Positions 20,606-23,627 of a stretch of DNA of 23,627 bases are shown piece by piece. The notes beneath the pieces were generated by a model. The model did not search any database, was not told the DNA's origin, and saw nothing but the letters and a program-made list of their open reading frames with translations. This stretch comes from a virus. Where the stretch lies: IMG/VR virus record IMGVR_UViG_3300008111_001195, positions 1 to 23,627 of that record. The stretch is one strand, 5' to 3'. Positions within the stretch are counted from its first letter, which is position 1. Each line of letters begins with the position of its first letter. Both the position numbers and the translations under genes were made by a program.

Positions 20606-21656
20606 AATAACTCTCCAAGGAGCCTTTACGTTTGACGTCCAATGTTTGGCAATGGAATCCACCGCTCATTGTACGTGCTTGACGTTGTGGTAATCCAATA
20701 GTTTCAATACCATGCTTTGCCAAAACTCTACGCATGACATCCTGATCCTTGTCTATGATAACTAGATTTGGATTAACACTCAGCATGTTCATACCGATCC
20801 AAGGACTGCATGGAGGAATGCCGCCCGGTAATTGTGTTGGAGCAGTGTACATCATTTCGGGAGTGATCCAAATCTTATCCCAGTCTTTGAAAATCTGTGG
20901 GTAATGATCTTCCCGTAGTCTTGCTCCATTGAACGCAACTAGGCCTGGACGCAATGGAATAACCGTTGAGTCAAAGTGTGCAAAGAAGTAAAAGCCTTCT
21001 GCCAAGTGTAGTTTATAGCCACGCTTTTCAACAATGTTCTTCATCCACTGGTAACCTTTAAGCGTACCTGTATTAGACACTTGATACAATAAATCTTTAC
21101 CCAGTCGCACAACATTAGGTGCTTCCCAGATAATCTCGTGATTGTTAACAGTGGGCTTGCTTAGGTCTTCCACTTGATACAAGTCGTCTAGCAAAATAGG
21201 CTTGGGTGCTGAAATCCATTCTACGCCTTCTTCCACTTGCTGTGTTAGGTAGTCGTAGTAAGCACGACTTTCGTATTGACGGCAACGGCCTGGACTTGCT
21301 GCCTCTAGTACAAGATTATCTAAGGGTAATAACAAGTCTCTGGGACAGAATGTATACCAGCCAGTTGTAGTCCAATCTGGACTGCTAAACTCTTTACTAT
21401 GATCAACACTCTTAGGACGATGTACTTTAACACCCAGCCCTTTAAGTGTGTCAGCAAGTGTTTCTAAGTCTTCATTTGCTTCATCGCGGATGCGTTGGTC
21501 ATGTGGACCTTGCAGTACTTGTAATTCTTCTAATGTGTATTCTGCGTAACTAAACGCTTGTACTGCTTTACTCATTGTGGGTAACATTGAGTGGTCTGCG
21601 GTACCTACGATGATCTCCTCTAATGGATCCCAATCGTTATGTGAGCAAATTGCCAT
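20595..21656 (-). CDS. Glycine amidinotransferase-like enzyme
   Basis: A 353-residue member of the AGAT/inosamine-phosphate amidinotransferase family, which moves an amidino group from arginine to an amine. Family features: N-terminal WDPLEEIIVG, PRDLLL (105-110) with EAAS (118-121), AHFDST-VIPLRPG (H227 catalytic, D229 of the HxD motif), and the nucleophile C336 in SGGFHCQTLDVKRKG. Length fits the family. The acceptor amine is unknown: glycine, ornithine, an aminocyclitol or an amino sugar are all possible. AGGA sits 5 bases before ATG 21656. The gene overlaps the PLP enzyme upstream by 20 bases, so an amine formed by that enzyme may be the acceptor (inference). Confidence 0.9.
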   Translation of the reverse strand: MAICSHNDWDPLEEIIVGTADHSMLPTMSKAVQAFSYAEYTLEELQVLQGPHDQRIRDEANEDLETLADTLKGLGVKVHRPKSVDHSKEFSSPDWTTTGWYTFCPRDLLLPLDNLVLEAASPGRCRQYESRAYYDYLTQQVEEGVEWISAPKPILLDDLYQVEDLSKPTVNNHEIIWEAPNVVRLGKDLLYQVSNTGTLKGYQWMKNIVEKRGYKLHLAEGFYFFAHFDSTVIPLRPGLVAFNGARLREDHYPQIFKDWDKIWITPEMMYTAPTQLPGGIPPCSPWIGMNMLSVNPNLVIIDKDQDVMRRVLAKHGIETIGLPQRQARTMSGGFHCQTLDVKRKGSLESYFGG

Positions 21657-22575
21657 ATTCTTCCTTTATTATGTTTATGAATTCATCTTTATCTAGATGT
21701 AGATACTTGTGGAAACTCAATCGATTCATTGGGCCTCCACGATTGTATTCTTGCCACTTACTGTCTCCTAGTGCAAACATTACAGTATTAGAAGGTTCTA
21801 ATCCTAATAGACCGGCAAATTCTATTTGCTTGTGTTTGTAGTTGACCGTAATGTAGTCTGGTGAAAATTGTTGTAAAAAATAACTACCTAGTTTTGCACC
21901 GTACTTGTTATTATAACTTCTATACTGGTAAACAAACAATGGGTCGTCATCATTTATTCTTGTCAAACGCATACCTACTCTTGCGTGTGCAATAGGAAAA
22001 TACTTGCTGACACTAAATGCAAGATCTGTAATACATGGGTATGTAAAGTCGTAGACTATATTTGAACTGATACCATAATAGGCACAATCAATTAGTACAG
22101 GTATTCCTAGATGAGTACATTTTTCCATTAACCATTCGTAGGAATCATGTTCATTACCAGTGTCAGCAAATGGGAAACTAATAACCACAGCATCGTTGGC
22201 GTCTAACAAGTCGTCTTCTAGATATTTCCAATTAGGCCAACTGTTACGCCACGCTAGTTGATGATACATGTACTCACCTTTGAAACAACGGAATCTACGT
22301 GTGTGATTCCGCATGTAGAATTTATCAAAGGCCTCCGTAGTTCCTGCACTGAATACTGAATGTTTAAAATCTTCTATGCCACTAAATCTACTTAGGCTAG
22401 TACTTTTGATCCATGTCAGGTACTGCTCACAGAACTCATCTGTGGTATACTTGCCAAAGAAGGTATGTTCGTTATATGCTTGGTAGGACACTAAGGCATT
22501 TATAAACTCAGGGTCTTGTATAGCAAAGGCACCACCTAGTGTTTTGTCACGATGGTCATAGGTAATCTTAACCAT
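21637..22575 (-). CDS. PLP-dependent aminotransferase-like (fold type I) protein
   Basis: A 312-residue protein with a compact aminotransferase core: GTTEAF (78-83, phosphate or substrate loop), a strand-plus-loop SFPFADTG (133-140) where class I enzymes have PNNPTG, ID-CAYYG (D163, the pyridine-nitrogen aspartate position), and SVSKYFP (K191, the Schiff-base lysine) followed by VGMRL (R203). It is shorter than typical aminotransferases (about 380-420) because the N-terminal and C-terminal small-domain parts are reduced. Substrate unknown. ATG 22575 overlaps the upstream gene by 8 bases. Adjacent amidinotransferase and oxygenase-like genes suggest a small biosynthetic module. Confidence 0.8.
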   Translation of the reverse strand: MVKITYDHRDKTLGGAFAIQDPEFINALVSYQAYNEHTFFGKYTTDEFCEQYLTWIKSTSLSRFSGIEDFKHSVFSAGTTEAFDKFYMRNHTRRFRCFKGEYMYHQLAWRNSWPNWKYLEDDLLDANDAVVISFPFADTGNEHDSYEWLMEKCTHLGIPVLIDCAYYGISSNIVYDFTYPCITDLAFSVSKYFPIAHARVGMRLTRINDDDPLFVYQYRSYNNKYGAKLGSYFLQQFSPDYITVNYKHKQIEFAGLLGLEPSNTVMFALGDSKWQEYNRGGPMNRLSFHKYLHLDKDEFINIIKEEYGNLLT

Positions 22576-23173
22576 ACAGATAAGTTACCTGCATGACTGT
22601 GAAATCTTCAATGCCAAAGTTTGCGGCACCGTGCCATGTATCGCCCGTCCATGTAAAAACATCGCCTGCGTTCCAATCAGAGTAAACAGTTGCTCCAATT
22701 TGTAATACTTGACCAAACGACCAATCTGTTAGCATAACAGCCGAACGTTGAATATCTTTGTGACGCTTTGCATCAATATTATTATGTTTAACAAATGTGG
22801 CGTAACTATCAAAGTGCCAGAAACTTACATGTCCTGGTGTAATTTTAAGAAAATTATAATGCTTCTTTCCAGCATCGAATGAATCATATGCTTTTTGTAA
22901 ACCTGAACTTAGTTCGGGAGCAAGACACATATAATGCAGGGTTGGCTCTTTGGGTACACGCCACTCTGCGTATAAATCTTCTAATTGTAGTTTTAAATCT
23001 GTAGCATGAGTGTCCCATTTGTCTTCTTTTGGCACTTCATGTGTTTGATAAGTTTCTAACCATTCAAACGACAAAAGGTCCTCGTGGGACCATGTTACAG
23101 GAACTGAAGTGCGTATGCCTCCAGTTTTCTGCCAGTTCTTAAATCCTTTAGATTCAAGTAACGGATTTTGCAT
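22568..23173 (-). CDS. 2-oxoglutarate/Fe(II)-oxygenase-like protein
   Basis: A 201-residue protein with an N-terminal helical part and a C-terminal double-stranded beta helix. The iron ligands expected for a dioxygenase are HFD (H120, D122) in SFWHFDSYATF and H181 in TGDTWHGAANFG, with a strand VMQVTYLYG at the end. An arginine (R143 in QRSAVMLTDW) lies before the central strands; the exact 2-oxoglutarate-binding residue is not clear. The AGDVFTWTGDTWHGAANFG stretch is very like the end of many phage DSBH oxygenases and of prolyl-hydroxylase relatives. ATG 23173 overlaps the cupin gene by 20 bases. Substrate unknown. Confidence 0.72.
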   Translation of the reverse strand: MQNPLLESKGFKNWQKTGGIRTSVPVTWSHEDLLSFEWLETYQTHEVPKEDKWDTHATDLKLQLEDLYAEWRVPKEPTLHYMCLAPELSSGLQKAYDSFDAGKKHYNFLKITPGHVSFWHFDSYATFVKHNNIDAKRHKDIQRSAVMLTDWSFGQVLQIGATVYSDWNAGDVFTWTGDTWHGAANFGIEDFTVMQVTYLYG

Positions 23174-23627
23174 TTTTCTTATCCTCTAGATATTGTTCGT
23201 GTTGCACCCACTGGTTATTTACAAGAAAACCCCATTCACGCTTGTGAGGTCCTGGCATAAACATAGTCCAACATTCAACAGCAGGGTCTAGTTCGATTCT
23301 GTGATAACTATTGGCACTACATGTTCTAAAATGTCCGGGACCACACCATTTGGCAATTTCGCCAATTTTTCGACCTTGTGAATCGAACTGCGGGCGCCAT
23401 TCCCAGTAGCCGCCTTTTAAAATTAAAGTAGCGTAAGGCCATGGATGATCGTGTACATCATCTGGATCACTCTTTAGAAACTTATGGATGAATACATTGA
23501 ATGGGAACCAACTACGTTCCTTGAGAAAAATATAATAACGTTCTAGGTACGGTTCGTTTGATTCACGATCCATGATAATACGTTTACGACCTAGTCGTTC
23601 TAGCAAATGTAAAAATGCTTTAATCAT
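23154..23627 (-). CDS. Cupin-fold protein
   Basis: A 157-residue protein whose ATG occupies the last three bases of the window, so the true start could lie further upstream; the N-terminus (MIKAFLHLLERLGRKRIIMD) reads like a complete one. A cupin metal site is visible: DVHDHPWPYATLILKGGYWE (H59, H61) corresponds to cupin motif 1, and SANSYHRIEL (H109) to motif 2. Such proteins often bind sugars or metals or act as dioxygenases or epimerase-like enzymes; the exact activity cannot be told. It heads the visible part of the right-end tailoring block and overlaps the oxygenase-like gene by 20 bases. Confidence 0.78.
   Translation of the reverse strand: MIKAFLHLLERLGRKRIIMDRESNEPYLERYYIFLKERSWFPFNVFIHKFLKSDPDDVHDHPWPYATLILKGGYWEWRPQFDSQGRKIGEIAKWCGPGHFRTCSANSYHRIELDPAVECWTMFMPGPHKREWGFLVNNQWVQHEQYLEDKKNAKSVT

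Noticed and set aside
1-23627. tRNA genes, CRISPR arrays, insertion sequences or attachment sites
   Set aside because: Gaps between genes are under 130 bases and none holds a cloverleaf, spaced repeats or a transposase-like frame that I could see by reading.

Overview
The window looks like part of a marine T4-like myovirus genome (tailed phage). The signs are tightly packed, mostly one-strand genes joined by ATGA/TAATG-type overlaps, a T4-like 5'-3' exonuclease, phage-style thyA and folA genes, a MoxR ATPase paired with a VWA/metallopeptidase protein, small phage-type membrane proteins (DUF2061-like, DUF3307-like), and two TATAAATA-type late promoter motifs. Metabolic genes (folE, queE, amidinotransferase, phosphoribosyltransferase, HIT, cupin, oxygenases) fit the auxiliary gene load of ocean phages of the cyanophage/pelagiphage kind. 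Host and exact lineage cannot be fixed from this stretch, and no structural hallmark gene is present. I saw no tRNA, rRNA, insertion sequence or CRISPR array.

Layout. (1) 1-318: 5' part of an unknown minus-strand gene that runs off the window. (2) 361-6551: a visibly AT-richer six-gene cassette on the plus strand. It encodes a degenerate kinase-like protein, a double-stranded beta-helix oxygenase-like protein, and two consecutive pairs of [radical SAM protein + glycosyltransferase-like protein]. The two glycosyltransferase-like proteins are clear paralogues. The cassette has a T4-type late promoter motif at its head and runs head-on into thyA. (3) 6548-23627: everything else, all on the minus strand.

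Minus-strand transcription can be read from sequence signals. Three near-perfect host-type sigma-70 promoters stand before folE (18279-18308), the MoxR gene (11845-11873) and the VWA gene (10625-10653). Terminator hairpins follow the MoxR gene (10655-10680) and thyA (6478-6518, inside the end of the opposing gene). This suggests four units: cupin to 18312; folE to 11880; MoxR alone; and VWA to thyA.

How the genes may work together. folA and thyA supply dTMP for phage DNA. folE and queE are the first and third committed steps of 7-deazaguanine (preQ0) synthesis, and queD and queC are not in the window; a queuosine or DNA 7-deazaguanine role is an inference. The phosphoribosyltransferase and HIT genes suggest nucleotide salvage. 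The right-end block (cupin, oxygenase-like protein, PLP aminotransferase, amidinotransferase) and the left plus-strand cassette look like two small-molecule or glycan-tailoring modules of unknown product. One conserved-looking gene (8241-8854) is broken by an apparent one-base deletion in a homopolymer.
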